This document shows positions 14,752-24,036 of a stretch of DNA of 64,000 nucleotides, one piece after another. The notes beneath the pieces were generated by a model, which worked only from the letters and a program-made list of their open reading frames with translations, was not told the DNA's origin and did no database searches. This DNA is from Ferrimonas balearica (lineage in GTDB: Bacteria; Pseudomonadota; Gammaproteobacteria; Enterobacterales; Shewanellaceae): the NCBI RefSeq assembly GCF_019802055.1, contig NZ_JAHVHW010000007.1:1451403-1515402 (forward strand), read 5' to 3'. The translations under genes and the position numbers were made by a program. Position 1 is the first letter of the stretch; the number at the start of each line of letters is the position of its first letter.

Positions 14752-17700
14752 ATGTATAACCAGTGCCTGCATCGCGCGAGAGTTGGTCTGGTCTGCTGCC
14801 TGGTGAAGGATAACGAGGGACTTGAGCGTATCTCTGGGCAGCTAAGTCGGATGTGGGCAAGCAAAGGCCAAGGTGAGGGCGAGGCGGAGAAATCGGCTGA
14901 GTACCTGGATCTGACTCCTAGTGTGCAGGCCGGTAGCGATTGCCCGTACAGCTTACGTCTTGAGGACTTTCTGACCCGACCGTTGGTGAACGGCATTGCT
15001 GTGACAGGCGGGTATGGAACTGGCAAGTCAAGTTTTCTGCATAGTTTCTTCCAGCAAGAGGGCCGGCCCTCTCACATCGTGATCACCTTGGGGTGCTACG
15101 GCGCCAGCAGTAACGCGCAAGTGGTCCAGTCTGCTTATCCTGACGCGTCTGTGGATGGGTGTAGTGAGGAGGAGGTGCGCCGGCTGGAGACTGCGGTACT
15201 GAAACAGATCCTCTATCGTCAGGCTGACGATACCGATCGCGCTTTAAGACTACGCGATGCTGGTTGTCCCGGTATTTCGGGCGGGGACTGGTTAAGGGCT
15301 TTCCTGCTGGCAGCCCTTCTAATGGGCGGCCTGACCGGCATGATCGCCGGTCGGGAGGAGGTCTGGGCCTGGTTGTACGGATTGATGACGTCGGACTCAG
15401 GGTTTGTGCTGGTGGCGGTGGTGCTGTGTGGGTTAACCCTTCTTGGTGTGATCGCGTATTTCTTCACCGATGTCCTTGGGCTTATGCGAAAGGTACGGTT
15501 GTCGAAGATCAACCCGATTAGCGGCGAGCTGGAGTTGGACCATGCCGGCTCCCAACCAGAGTCGTTATTTAACCGCCATCTTGAGGAGTTACTGGTCTAC
15601 TTTGGCAACAGCGGCGTCGAGGTTGTGATCTTTGAGGACATGGACCGCTTTAAGGGCACGGCCATCTTTGAGCGTCTCAAGGAGCTCAACAAGATCATCA
15701 ATGACTCGGACAAGGTAAGGCAGCATGTGCGATTCATTTATGCGGTCCGGGAGGATGTGTTCCAGCTGAACACGGACAAGACCAAATTCTTCGATGCCAA
15801 CATCTCCATTTTGCCAGTGGTTTCGCCGTTCAATGCAAAGGGTCACCTTCAGGCTGAGCTTGAGCGGGCTGGTCTGTGGATGGGTTCATGGGACTGGGAG
15901 CAGAAAAAGAAGCCTCTGATCTCCCTGATCACTCTGCACATCCAGGACATGCGGATGCTGAAAAGTCTGGTGGCCGATCTGCAATGCCATATGGACGTGC
16001 TTAGAGCTGACTGGCCCAATGAAACTACTGAGCAGGGGCAGCGTGGCGGTGAGACCCAGGCCATCCTCTTCTCTTATTGCGCCTATAAGGTCTTTTACCC
16101 GAACGATTTTGCCAAGATGCTCACTGGCCAGGGTGTGCTTGGGCAGCTGGAAGCCATGGGCAAGGTAGTTGCGGGGTTGCGGAGTGACGTTGCTCGGAAT
16201 AAGCGGGAGAATATTGAAGAGACCCTGGCAGAGCTTGCTCAAGAGCGATTCGACGGCGCGGACGAGCTTGGTCACCTGCTTCGCTCAAAACTGTTGGAGC
16301 TTCGACCGGGTTCGGGTTTGGCTCAAAGCAACCTAAACGGTGTCCAGCTAAATAGTGCGCCGGAGGATTTTCTCAAGAAGGTTCTAGGGCTGAATGGCCA
16401 AACTGCTGTGCAGTTGGTTTTCGCGAATCAATACGTGAACAATCATGGCCACAGAAACGTAGACGGCCTGTTGGATGCGATGGTTCCAAATATCCGGCTC
16501 CGAGCTAAGCGGTTGGCCGAGAAGGAAACAGAAACGGTCGCTACCTTGCAGGAAGAGGTTATTGCGCTAGAGCGTAAGATCGCCGCAATTGCTGTGGCCG
16601 AGGCAAGTAGCTGGATTAGCGCCATTGAAGGCGAGGATCTGCTGGCTGGCAAGCACGAGCACATCGATGCACTCAATGTTTGGTACGAAGAACTCAAAGC
16701 GATGCCGCTCTTACGTGCCTTGTTGCTGAATGGGGACCTCCGTGAGAATCACAAAAACTACACCAGTCGAGCCAAGCCCGGTGCGCTGACGGCTCAAGAC
16801 TATGAGTTTCTTCGGGCGCTGACTGGAGGCGGTGAGTACTATGCGGGGTACCTCTGCACGGATTACAGCGAGATTTTGCCTGATCTTCGGATAAACAATG
16901 CTCGTTCACCGGCAGCATACAACCATGGGCTTGTGTGCCACTTGCATGAGAGTCTCGAGGCGGGCGACGGTCCGAATCGGGCTCTGTTGGATGCCATCAT
17001 CGATGCGCACTACAACCTAAAAGGAGATTGTGCGGAACGGTTGGTGGCCCTGCACACAGTAGCCAAAGAGAGGGCGTTTAGCTATGTGGCCAGGCATTGT
17101 AATTACGCGATCGATTCATTGGCTGATCTTGCAGGGGATGATGAACGGTCGGTGCTGTCAGTCATTTTTGCGGTATTAGGGGAGCAAGCTAACCTAGGGG
17201 GGAGTGTCATCATCTTGGAAAGTACCACTGACTCCTTGCAGGCGAAGATCGACAATGACCCAAAGGCATTGTTGGTGGCGTTAGCGCGCGGTCCGAAATT
17301 CTTTAAGCAGATCGCAGATGGCATGGGAGATTACGGTGTTCGCTTCAAGAACCTGGGTGGCGCACACTTGGACCCCAGTGTAATCCCGACGGCTGTCAAG
17401 GAGGAGGTCGTAGAATTGAATCGGGCCACGCTGCCTGTTGTCGCCGGGTTTTATGGCGGCACAGAAGCCCCTAGCTTGCCGGTTCGATACCGTGATCTCC
17501 CGTCGAATAAGAAAGGTTTTCAAGCCTACTTGGCGATCCCAGAGAATTCGACTCGTTTTGCGCGGATGATCCTGGAGGGTCAGGTGCTGGCAGTCCCCGA
17601 TGGAGCAGTGTTTGAGTTGGCGAAGGTACTGGAGGTTGAGTGTGAGGTTTTAAAACTGACACCAGAGACCTTGATCGGGGAGGCCAGCTTTGAGGTAGAC

Positions 17701-18735
17701 GATACCTCGGCGTGGCTTGAGGCCCCGCTTCACCTAGCCTCCGCGTTCAAGAAGCGGAAAGTATCGCCTAAGTGGGGCAACGTAATTGAAGCCCTGAGGT
17801 TTGGCGGAGACGATGTTGATGTTAAGGCGGCCCTGGATGCGGCCATATGCCTCTTTATGTCGGACCCGACTGTGAAACCTGCTTTGCTGGAAAGCGTGGA
17901 TGGCCTGGATGAGGACGTCCGTGCAGACCTGTGTAAAGCTATTGAGATGGGTCGTATTCCACTTGAGGTTGGGTTCGATTACCACGTGATGATGGCCGAT
18001 CCCTTTGAGGCTGAGGCTCTGCGGTCTATGTCCCGTGAGGAAATCGAGCGTTATCAGGGGACCCGAATGCTTAAGCCGGATGAGGAGACAATCCGGGTTT
18101 TGATCGAGAAAGGCCTTGTCCATAAAGCGGCCCAACTGGTGCTGGACCATGTTGATAACTTGTTCAAAGACGGGGTGTGGCGGATTGGGCTGGGACCCTA
18201 TGCTGGACTGGCAGAGACGCTTATAACCTCGGCTAAATTGAGCAAGGAGCAGCTGTTTACCCTCATTTCTGAGGGGGCTGTGTCGGCCAAAGCACTTGCA
18301 GAGTCCCCCCTAGTACGACGCCTGATCCTCCCGCCGGTGGGTGAGGTAGAGTTGCCAGAAGGTAAACCGCTTAAGCATGACGAGGTGGCTATGGATTGTG
18401 CCGAGCAGGCGGGTCTGGCGTTCGAAGTACCAATGATCCCGGAGAATATCCTAAGCGCACTGCTCGTGGACAATGCGTTGTCTAAGGATTACAAATTTAG
18501 AGTCCTTATTGGTCAGGCGAAGCACCATGCCTCGGCGATTTGGGATTTCACCAGGCAGGCGATGGGTGAAACCTCAGACGTTAAAGGCATGAAGGGTTTA
18601 ACCCTGGCTGACAGCAATCTGGGCCGCGCACTGGGCGTGGCAATGGTGCAGGCTGGGGCGATCTCTTCGGTTTCCCTAAGGGGGGGTGGGGTTGTGGCTT
18701 ACAATGCTTACCGCCAGGGGCCGGTCCCCGCTTAA
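14752..18735 (+). CDS. YobI-type membrane P-loop NTPase (1327 aa), candidate defence or stress protein
   Basis: Seen: ATG 14752 follows GGGAG by 6 bases; TTG 14683 would add 23 residues. Order: family lead-in EYLDLTP (50-56), Walker A GGYGTGKSS (86-94), two membrane helices (about 183-200 and 217-238), Walker B VVIFEDMDRF (291-300) followed by IFERLKELNKIIN, and a sensor-like strand FIYAVREDVF (328-337) with TDKTKFFD. These match the YobI-type P-loop NTPase domain. The remaining 900 or so residues are mostly helical, with a Glu/Ala-rich coiled coil near 590-640, and I recognise no domain in them. Context: a solitary gene with more A/T-ending codons than its neighbours, suggesting transfer. 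Known: such large STAND-like NTPases often serve in phage defence. That role here is inference. Confidence 0.75.
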   Translation: MYNQCLHRARVGLVCCLVKDNEGLERISGQLSRMWASKGQGEGEAEKSAEYLDLTPSVQAGSDCPYSLRLEDFLTRPLVNGIAVTGGYGTGKSSFLHSFFQQEGRPSHIVITLGCYGASSNAQVVQSAYPDASVDGCSEEEVRRLETAVLKQILYRQADDTDRALRLRDAGCPGISGGDWLRAFLLAALLMGGLTGMIAGREEVWAWLYGLMTSDSGFVLVAVVLCGLTLLGVIAYFFTDVLGLMRKVRLSKINPISGELELDHAGSQPESLFNRHLEELLVYFGNSGVEVVIFEDMDRFKGTAIFERLKELNKIINDSDKVRQHVRFIYAVREDVFQLNTDKTKFFDANISILPVVSPFNAKGHLQAELERAGLWMGSWDWEQKKKPLISLITLHIQDMRMLKSLVADLQCHMDVLRADWPNETTEQGQRGGETQAILFSYCAYKVFYPNDFAKMLTGQGVLGQLEAMGKVVAGLRSDVARNKRENIEETLAELAQERFDGADELGHLLRSKLLELRPGSGLAQSNLNGVQLNSAPEDFLKKVLGLNGQTAVQLVFANQYVNNHGHRNVDGLLDAMVPNIRLRAKRLAEKETETVATLQEEVIALERKIAAIAVAEASSWISAIEGEDLLAGKHEHIDALNVWYEELKAMPLLRALLLNGDLRENHKNYTSRAKPGALTAQDYEFLRALTGGGEYYAGYLCTDYSEILPDLRINNARSPAAYNHGLVCHLHESLEAGDGPNRALLDAIIDAHYNLKGDCAERLVALHTVAKERAFSYVARHCNYAIDSLADLAGDDERSVLSVIFAVLGEQANLGGSVIILESTTDSLQAKIDNDPKALLVALARGPKFFKQIADGMGDYGVRFKNLGGAHLDPSVIPTAVKEEVVELNRATLPVVAGFYGGTEAPSLPVRYRDLPSNKKGFQAYLAIPENSTRFARMILEGQVLAVPDGAVFELAKVLEVECEVLKLTPETLIGEASFEVDDTSAWLEAPLHLASAFKKRKVSPKWGNVIEALRFGGDDVDVKAALDAAICLFMSDPTVKPALLESVDGLDEDVRADLCKAIEMGRIPLEVGFDYHVMMADPFEAEALRSMSREEIERYQGTRMLKPDEETIRVLIEKGLVHKAAQLVLDHVDNLFKDGVWRIGLGPYAGLAETLITSAKLSKEQLFTLISEGAVSAKALAESPLVRRLILPPVGEVELPEGKPLKHDEVAMDCAEQAGLAFEVPMIPENILSALLVDNALSKDYKFRVLIGQAKHHASAIWDFTRQAMGETSDVKGMKGLTLADSNLGRALGVAMVQAGAISSVSLRGGGVVAYNAYRQGPVPA

Positions 18736-19048
18736 GGCCCTTTAAGTTCGCCGGCGCTCGTCGCCGGCGACTTATAGTGGGGTAGGCGAAGAAGAGTTCA
18801 AGGGGTCAGGGTGATCGAAACCCCGAGTGACTCCTTTGGGGGCGATAGCAGCCCCCCAAATTTAAGTAACCCGCCCGCTCCGTCGCCGACTTCGAGGGCT
18901 TGCGTGCAGCGCAAACCGCAGGGAGGCAAAGGGGAGTCCAGAGGGGCGAAGCCCTTCTGGTTGCTGCCGCCAACGCGGCGCCCATCCTTACATTCCACCA
19001 AGCCGATCATGCCGCAGGCATCCTCTTTCCCCCTACCCCACCTCAGCA
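18736..19048. other. Intergenic region with hairpins, no gene supported
   Basis: Between the NTPase gene and the convergent SDR gene. It holds a direct repeat TCGCCGGCG (18748-18756 and 18761-18769, itself palindromic) just after the NTPase stop, and a hairpin near 18836-18862 built on TTTGGGGG and CCCCCAAA. A 93-codon open frame at 18811-19092 overlaps the SDR end, lacks a ribosome-binding site and reads as low-complexity Pro/Ser-rich sequence, so I do not call it. Confidence 0.5.
18748..18770. repeat. Palindromic direct repeat, possible weak terminator
   Basis: TCGCCGGCG occurs twice with CTCG between, 12 bp after the NTPase stop codon. The repeats can pair into a strong GC hairpin, but no T-run follows, so intrinsic termination is uncertain. 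Confidence 0.5.
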
Positions 19049-19861
19049 TTACGCCACCAAATATTCGCTCAGCAACGCTTCAATGGCGTTGACCACCTCC
19101 GCGCAGGTTTCGGCGTTGAGGGCGTCCGGGTGGGGCGATGCAAAATGGCCGGTGTCATTATCGAAGTACTGACCGGACGCGTTGGCAAAATCCTCGGAGA
19201 GTGCTGCCCGAACCACGATGTCCGCGCCGATGCTGAGATCCCCTCCGGCGATACCAAACGCCTCCGTCACCATCTTGCTGCCCAGCAATGAACCGGGATT
19301 GACCGCTACGATGATGGGGTCCGTTGGCGCCCGGTTCAGCCCCCAATATCGTGACCACATGGTCAGAGCCAGTTTGCTCTGGGCGTAAGCGGCGCCATCG
19401 GAGAGAAGACGCTCTCCCCGCATGCCGTCGAGTTCGACACTGGACTGAGCCGCCGAAGAGAGGTTAACCACCCGCCCTTCTGACCCAAGCAAAGGGGCCA
19501 ATTTCCTCGCCAACAAGTAGGGAGCGAGCGCATTGACGACAAAGCGGGTATCCCAGCCCTGCTCGGCCCGTTTATGAGGCGTGGCGTAGACCCCGGCGTT
19601 GTTGATCAGCACATCCAGCCGGGTGCCGGATGCGAGGATATCGGAGGCCATCGCTACCACCTCGTCGAGGTTGGAGAGGTCCGCCAGACAGGTTTGTATC
19701 GGGCCTGCCCCGGGAAGTGCGCTGAGCATCGCCTGACAATCCGCCAGCTTTTTCTCGTTGCGACCGTGGATCAGCAGAGAGTGGCCCGCCTCCGCAAGGT
19801 AGCGTGCGGTGGTCAATCCAATCCCGTCGGTGGCGCCGGTAATCAGAATGGTTTTCGCCAT
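19049..19861 (-). CDS. Short-chain dehydrogenase/reductase (SDR)
   Basis: Role: NAD(P)-dependent oxidoreductase, substrate unknown. Seen: 270 residues from ATG 19861, which has AAGGAG 11 bases upstream; the longer frame to 20083 has no family-like sequence. Cofactor motif TGATDGIG (residues 7-14), NNAG (about 90), catalytic Ser in NLSSAAQ and YAQSK (the YxxxK pair), followed by NPGSLLGSK. HGRN after the second strand, with basic residues, suggests NADP(H). The closest general type is the extended retinol-dehydrogenase-like/WWOX-like SDR group. Context: stands alone; an inverted repeat separates it from deoD. Confidence 0.92.
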   Translation of the reverse strand: MAKTILITGATDGIGLTTARYLAEAGHSLLIHGRNEKKLADCQAMLSALPGAGPIQTCLADLSNLDEVVAMASDILASGTRLDVLINNAGVYATPHKRAEQGWDTRFVVNALAPYLLARKLAPLLGSEGRVVNLSSAAQSSVELDGMRGERLLSDGAAYAQSKLALTMWSRYWGLNRAPTDPIIVAVNPGSLLGSKMVTEAFGIAGGDLSIGADIVVRAALSEDFANASGQYFDNDTGHFASPHPDALNAETCAEVVNAIEALLSEYLVA

Positions 19862-20049
19862 GGTCAGGCGCTCCTTAATCGCAATGGTGCCGAAACCCAC
19901 GGTTTCGACGCCGGTTAATCCACAATTCCGTGGCCGCACGCTCCACAACAGAATGCGCCGGACGATGCCATTGAGTGTATGGGCAAAGTGCGCTGTTCGC
20001 CCGTTGATCGCGGTAAACGATTGGAAAAATGAAAGATGCGTAGTGACGG

Positions 20050-20122
20050 GTAGCGTGGGCTTACAGCCCACGGCCGCACCCAATTCAGAACCTCCTGTCC
20101 GTGGGCTAAAAGCCCACGCTAC
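20050..20122. repeat. REP-like inverted repeat element
   Basis: Two 24-bp arms, 20050-20073 and 20099-20122, are inverted copies with 22 of 24 positions matching; each arm is itself a near-palindrome built on GTGGGCTT and AGCCCAC. The 25-bp centre is unique. This resembles the REP/BIME-type elements with GTGGGCT...AGCCCAC cores dispersed in many gammaproteobacteria. Located between SDR and the deoD terminator. Confidence 0.7.
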
Positions 20123-20148
20123 GGATCAACTGCCGTAAGACACGCAAT

Positions 20149-20178
20149 AAAAAAGCCTCCACAAGGGAGGCTTTTTTT
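20149..20178 (-). terminator. Rho-independent terminator of nupC-deoD
   Basis: AAAAAAGCCTCC - ACAAG - GGAGGC followed by TTTTTTT. The stem is flanked by A and T runs, so it can work in both directions. It sits 17 bp after the deoD stop. Confidence 0.88.
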
Positions 20179-20194
20179 CAGGATTCCGGGCGGC

Positions 20195-20905
20195 TTAGTC
20201 CAGAGAGATGGCCGCTTCCAGAGTCAGCTTGATCATGTCGTTCAGAGTCAGCTGACGCTCTTCCGGAGTCAGGTGCTCACCGCGAACGATGTGGTCGGTA
20301 ACGGTCATCATCGCCAGTGCCTTGGCACCGAACTCAGTGGCCACGCCGTACAGGCCAGCCGCTTCCATCTCCACACCCAGCATGCCGTACTTGGCCATGG
20401 TGGCGTAGCGGCTCTCGTCCGGGCTGTAGAACAGGTCGGAAGTGTAGACGTTACCCACGTGGTAGTTGGCGCCCAGCTTCTCTGCCGCATTCACGGCGGC
20501 AGACAGCAGGCCGAAGTCCGCGATCATGGCGAAGTCGGTGCCCGGGAAGCGGGTGCGGTTAACACCAGAGTCGCTGGAAGCGCCCATCGCCAGTACTACG
20601 TCCATCATCTTCACGTCGTCGGAGATGGCGCCGCAGGAACCGATGCGGATGATGTTTTTCACACCGTATTCGGTGATCAGCTCTTTGGCGTAGATGGAGA
20701 TGGACGGTACGCCCATACCGGAGCCCATCACGGAGATGCGCTTGCCCTGGTAGGTGCCGGTAAAGCCCAGCATGTTACGCACGTCGCACACCTGCACCAC
20801 GTCTTCCAGGAAGTTCTCAGCGATGTACTTGGCACGCAGCGGGTCGCCCGGCATCAGTACGGTTTCAGCAAAAGCACCTTCCGGCGCATTAATGTGAGGA
20901 GTCAT
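20195..20905 (-). CDS. deoD: Purine-nucleoside phosphorylase DeoD
   Basis: Role: phosphorolysis of purine (deoxy)ribonucleosides to base and (deoxy)ribose-1-phosphate, cytoplasmic hexamer. Seen: 236 residues from ATG 20905 ([20 protein letters not shown]), nearly colinear with E. coli Deo[50 protein letters not shown] and the catalytic Asp in VTDHI. Usual length. Context: 13 bp after nupC on the same strand and followed by a strong terminator, so transporter and enzyme form a nucleoside-salvage operon. Confidence 0.97.
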   Translation of the reverse strand: MTPHINAPEGAFAETVLMPGDPLRAKYIAENFLEDVVQVCDVRNMLGFTGTYQGKRISVMGSGMGVPSISIYAKELITEYGVKNIIRIGSCGAISDDVKMMDVVLAMGASSDSGVNRTRFPGTDFAMIADFGLLSAAVNAAEKLGANYHVGNVYTSDLFYSPDESRYATMAKYGMLGVEMEAAGLYGVATEFGAKALAMMTVTDHIVRGEHLTPEERQLTLNDMIKLTLEAAISLD

Positions 20906-20918
20906 GTGAGTTCTCCGA

Positions 20919-22373
20919 TTATTGGAAGGTAAACAGCAGGCCCGCAATGGTGCCGCTCATCAGGTTAGCCAGGGCCGCAGCCAGCAGGCAGCGAGGGCCG
21001 ATTTGACCCAGGATATGACGACGCTCTGGTGCCATCGCGACCAGACCGCCAATCACCATGGCCAGTGAGCCGAAGTTGGCAAAGCCACACAGCGCAAAGG
21101 TCACGATGATCTGAGTTTTCGGGCTCAGGGTTTCGGATACGGCCATAAAGTCGACGTATGCCACGAACTCGTTGATCGCCAGCTTCTGACCGATAAAGGA
21201 GGCCGCCACCTGTGCTTCCGCCCACGGCACACCCATTACCCAGGCCAGCGGCGCCAGCAGCACACCCAGAATGGTTTGCAGCTGCAGTTTGGCTTCGGCA
21301 GCGCTCATTACGGCTTGCACGGCAGCGGCGTTATTGTCGCCCAGGTTCAGAGTGCTGAGGTTGTCGATCAGCACGGCGCGATCAACGCTGGTGACCCACT
21401 GGCCAATCTCAGCGGCATTCAGGCCGGAGGCTTGCGCCAGAGAAGCGGCAAAGTCGCCAAAAGCAGGCAGGGTGCCGGCGGTGGCCTGCAGGGCGGAGAA
21501 GGCCGCAGCCAGGTCAGCGTTGCCGTAACCAAAGAATGCGGCAGTCCCCGCAATCATGCCGTTGATCATGGCGATCAGGGCCACGAACGCCAGCAGCAGC
21601 GCGCCCACCTGCAGTACCTGCTGCATCCCCATGCTGGCACCGGCGGCAGCGGCATCCAGGACGTTGGCGGGCTTGTCTTCGACCTCGTCCACCACTTTGT
21701 TCAGATCCTCTTCCGCTTTTTCGGTTTCCGGACACAGCAGCTTGGCAAACAGCAAGCCAGCCGGTGCCGTCATAAAGCAGGCGGTCAGGATGTACTTGGG
21801 ATCGATGCCCAGGGAGATGTAGCCAATCATGGTGCCACCCGCCACGGAAGCCAGACCGCCGGTCATCACGGCAAACAGCTCAGAGCGGGTCATGCGGTTC
21901 ACAAAAGGACGCACCATGGAGGGGGCTTCAATGGGGCCCACAAAGATGTTGGCGGTGGCGGAGAGGGATTCCGCGCGGGAGGTGCCGAGAATGGAACGCA
22001 GCACACCACCGATACCACCGATCACCTTCTGCATCACGCCCAGATAGTAAAGGACGGAGATCAGGGCGCTGATGAACACCAGCGGGCCCAGTACGTGGAG
22101 CAGGAAGATAAAGCCAACCTTAAAGTTGGCCAGGTCTCCCAGCAGGAAGCTCAAGCCGGAGTTGGCGTAGCCAATGACGCTGTTCACACCATTGGAGGCG
22201 GCCTGGAGGACGCTCTGGCCAGCGGGCACAAACATCACGAAGGCACCAAACGCCACCTGAAACGCCAATGCGCCAGCAACGGTGCGCACGTTGATCGCAC
22301 GCCGGTTCTCAGAGAACAGCAGGGCGATACCGATCAGGGTCGCCATCCCCAGCAAACTGATGAAAACTTCCAT
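20919..22373 (-). CDS. nupC: NupC-type concentrative nucleoside transporter with an extra segment
   Basis: Role: proton- or sodium-coupled nucleoside import across the inner membrane. Seen: 484 residues from ATG 22373 ([20 protein letters not shown]). CNT signatures: [20 protein letters not shown] (143-162), [35 protein letters not shown] and [14 protein letters not shown]. Known: E. coli NupC is about 400 residues. The extra length is largely a segment of about 78 residues (roughly 285-363, Ala/Leu-rich, with a [15 protein letters not shown] stretch) before the [14 protein letters not shown] helix. Context: upstream of deoD in one operon. The start has only a weak ribosome-binding site. Confidence 0.92.
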   Translation of the reverse strand: MEVFISLLGMATLIGIALLFSENRRAINVRTVAGALAFQVAFGAFVMFVPAGQSVLQAASNGVNSVIGYANSGLSFLLGDLANFKVGFIFLLHVLGPLVFISALISVLYYLGVMQKVIGGIGGVLRSILGTSRAESLSATANIFVGPIEAPSMVRPFVNRMTRSELFAVMTGGLASVAGGTMIGYISLGIDPKYILTACFMTAPAGLLFAKLLCPETEKAEEDLNKVVDEVEDKPANVLDAAAAGASMGMQQVLQVGALLLAFVALIAMINGMIAGTAAFFGYGNADLAAAFSALQATAGTLPAFGDFAASLAQASGLNAAEIGQWVTSVDRAVLIDNLSTLNLGDNNAAAVQAVMSAAEAKLQLQTILGVLLAPLAWVMGVPWAEAQVAASFIGQKLAINEFVAYVDFMAVSETLSPKTQIIVTFALCGFANFGSLAMVIGGLVAMAPERRHILGQIGPRCLLAAALANLMSGTIAGLLFTFQ

Positions 22374-22692
22374 AAAAATTACCACGAACTTAAGAGTTAG
22401 GTTCGATGGTAATTTCATTCGATGAAGTGTCGAGAGAGCCAGATCACAGCCCGGCACCCGTGTCGCAAGAGGCTGCTCAAGCCTAAGAAAACCGGTGACT
22501 TTCTCGCCACAACCTCACATCAGGCCCACCCTCACGACACCGCCGGGCAACATCCACAACAGCGCCATTACTATCGGTCAAATTCCATACCGATTCACTC
22601 TCGCTTGTGCGGGTCAAATAGTGAGCGCACAGGGCGTAATTATCTTTCAGATTCGTTCTGAAAGAACAGTCGATAGCGGCAAGGGCTGGTGA
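22374..22692 (-). other. nupC upstream region
   Basis: 319 bp between the CatB-type gene and nupC, both on the minus strand. It contains the hairpin at 22643-22665 near the CatB end and presumably the nupC promoter. I looked for CRP (TGTGA-N6-TCACA) and CytR-type sites; only half-sites are visible (for example TCACA near 22444), so I call none. Confidence 0.4.
22643..22665 (-). terminator. Hairpin after the CatB-type gene, possible terminator
   Basis: Perfect 8-bp arms TCTTTCAG and CTGAAAGA with a 7-base loop, 28 bp beyond the CatB-type stop. On the minus strand it is followed by TAATTACG, without a good T-run, so it may be a weak terminator or an operator. Confidence 0.4.
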
Positions 22693-23322
22693 TTACTTTG
22701 CCGTTTTACACCAAAGGGCATACAGGCTATCCACATCGCCGCTACAAAGCAGCGGCATTGCCGCCTTAAGCTCCGCCTCCGGCCATAACCACCAGGCCAT
22801 CTCAAGCAGTTTGGCGACCTGCGCTTCCTCAAATCGATGACGGATAACGCGAGCCGGGTTGCCCGCCACGATAGCGTAGGGGGGCACATCCTTTGTGACC
22901 ACCGCCCGTGCCGCAATAACGGCGCCATCGCCGATTTGGATACCGGGCAAGATCATCGCCTCACTGCCCACCCAGACGTCATTCCCCACAACCGTATCCC
23001 CGGCGGGTTGCCAGGCATCCTGTGCGCCCTCAAAGGCGGGATTGGACTGGTAGAAGAAGGGAAAGGTGCTGACCCAATCGGTCCGGTGGCCCTGATTGCC
23101 CGCCATAACAAAGACGGCACCGGTGCCGATGGAGCAGTAGCGGCCGATGATCAGCTTATCCACGTCGGTACGGTCCGGAATCAGGTAACGGACGCACTGC
23201 TCGAAGGGGTGGCCGTGATAATAGCCGGAGTAATAGCTGTGCGCCCCCACCTGGATATTGGGGTTGCTGACCTGTTCAGAGAGGGGTTTGCCCACAAAGG
23301 GCGATTCAAAGTAGTTGCTCAT
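22693..23322 (-). CDS. CatB-type xenobiotic/chloramphenicol O-acetyltransferase
   Basis: Role: acetyl-CoA-dependent O-acetylation; CatB (XAT) enzymes inactivate chloramphenicol, while chromosomal relatives may have other substrates. Seen: 209 residues from ATG 23322 ([18 protein letters not shown]), the usual CatB length. It tracks integron CatB proteins closely: [36 protein letters not shown], the catalytic His in [11 protein letters not shown], then left-handed beta-helix hexapeptides ([17 protein letters not shown]) and [12 protein letters not shown]. Context: solitary, no integrase, attC-like element or other resistance gene is visible, so it is probably a native chromosomal gene. Confidence 0.9.
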   Translation of the reverse strand: MSNYFESPFVGKPLSEQVSNPNIQVGAHSYYSGYYHGHPFEQCVRYLIPDRTDVDKLIIGRYCSIGTGAVFVMAGNQGHRTDWVSTFPFFYQSNPAFEGAQDAWQPAGDTVVGNDVWVGSEAMILPGIQIGDGAVIAARAVVTKDVPPYAIVAGNPARVIRHRFEEAQVAKLLEMAWWLWPEAELKAAMPLLCSGDVDSLYALWCKTAK

Positions 23323-23403
23323 AACGCTCCTTAAGAGGAAGCGCAATGATAGTTCAGCGCCCGGCTTTATGACGTGCGCTGGCTGGCATTTGCTGGCTCA
23401 GAT

Positions 23404-24036
23404 TCAGGGTTGTTCCGGGGTGGCCGTGATCCAATGGGGTGATCCCAGCGCCACTATGTCCTCACCCTGGGCCAGCAGTGCACTGTCGTCGTCACAGAGC
23501 ACCACCGGATAACCAACCCGCTGGGCCAATGCCCGGGCGTCAGTGCTGATCGCCATAGAAGCGTGCGGGACAAACAGCAGTGGCAACAACTGAAGGCCGG
23601 ACATCTCGTCGAGTGCCACCTCATTCCTGTCACCACAGAGCAGCGCCGATTCCACCGACTGGGTCATCACCATCGCTCCGGCACTGACCCCCACTATCGC
23701 CCTGCCCGACTCAACCCTTTCACGCAGGCAGGACAGCAGCCCCCGGTGACGAAGCGCAGCAAGAAAGCGGAATGTATTGCCCCCGCTCAGGTGGACCACA
23801 TCGCAATCCAACACCTTTTTGGCCACATCTGCGTCATAGCGTCCCTCCAGTTCGAGGTAGTGCACCTCACCGGCCCCCATACTGCGATAGCGCTGCATCA
23901 CCGGCTCAAAATAGTGCCACTGGGGGTCGGGTTGTGAGGCGATATAGCCGATGGAGGGGCGGTTCATGCCCGCCATTACATGGCGTAGCGCGGTCAGAGC
24001 GACCGGACGCTCCGGATGGCTGAGTAGCGCGATCAT
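23404..24036 (-). CDS. Peptidase S51 (dipeptidase E-like)
   Basis: Role: cytoplasmic serine peptidase of the PepE type, which cleaves Asp-X dipeptides. Seen: 210 residues with the S51 oxyanion loop HLSGGNTFRFLAAL (near 85-98) and the nucleophile elbow IVGVSAGAMVM (Ser near 117). A C-terminal HASMAISTDARAL carries the candidate catalytic His, arranged as in PepE. The protein is somewhat shorter than PepE (about 230). Context: the ATG overlaps the stop of the DUF2569 gene (ATGA). Confidence 0.87.
   Translation of the reverse strand: MIALLSHPERPVALTALRHVMAGMNRPSIGYIASQPDPQWHYFEPVMQRYRSMGAGEVHYLELEGRYDADVAKKVLDCDVVHLSGGNTFRFLAALRHRGLLSCLRERVESGRAIVGVSAGAMVMTQSVESALLCGDRNEVALDEMSGLQLLPLLFVPHASMAISTDARALAQRVGYPVVLCDDDSALLAQGEDIVALGSPHWITATPEQP

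Noticed and set aside
18811-19092. 93-codon open frame after the NTPase gene
   Set aside because: No ribosome-binding site, Pro/Ser-rich, and overlaps the end of the SDR gene.
21276-22400. 374-codon open frame antisense to nupC
   Set aside because: High GC gives long shadow frames; the sequence is Gly/His/Gln-rich without family resemblance, and NupC on the other strand is certain.
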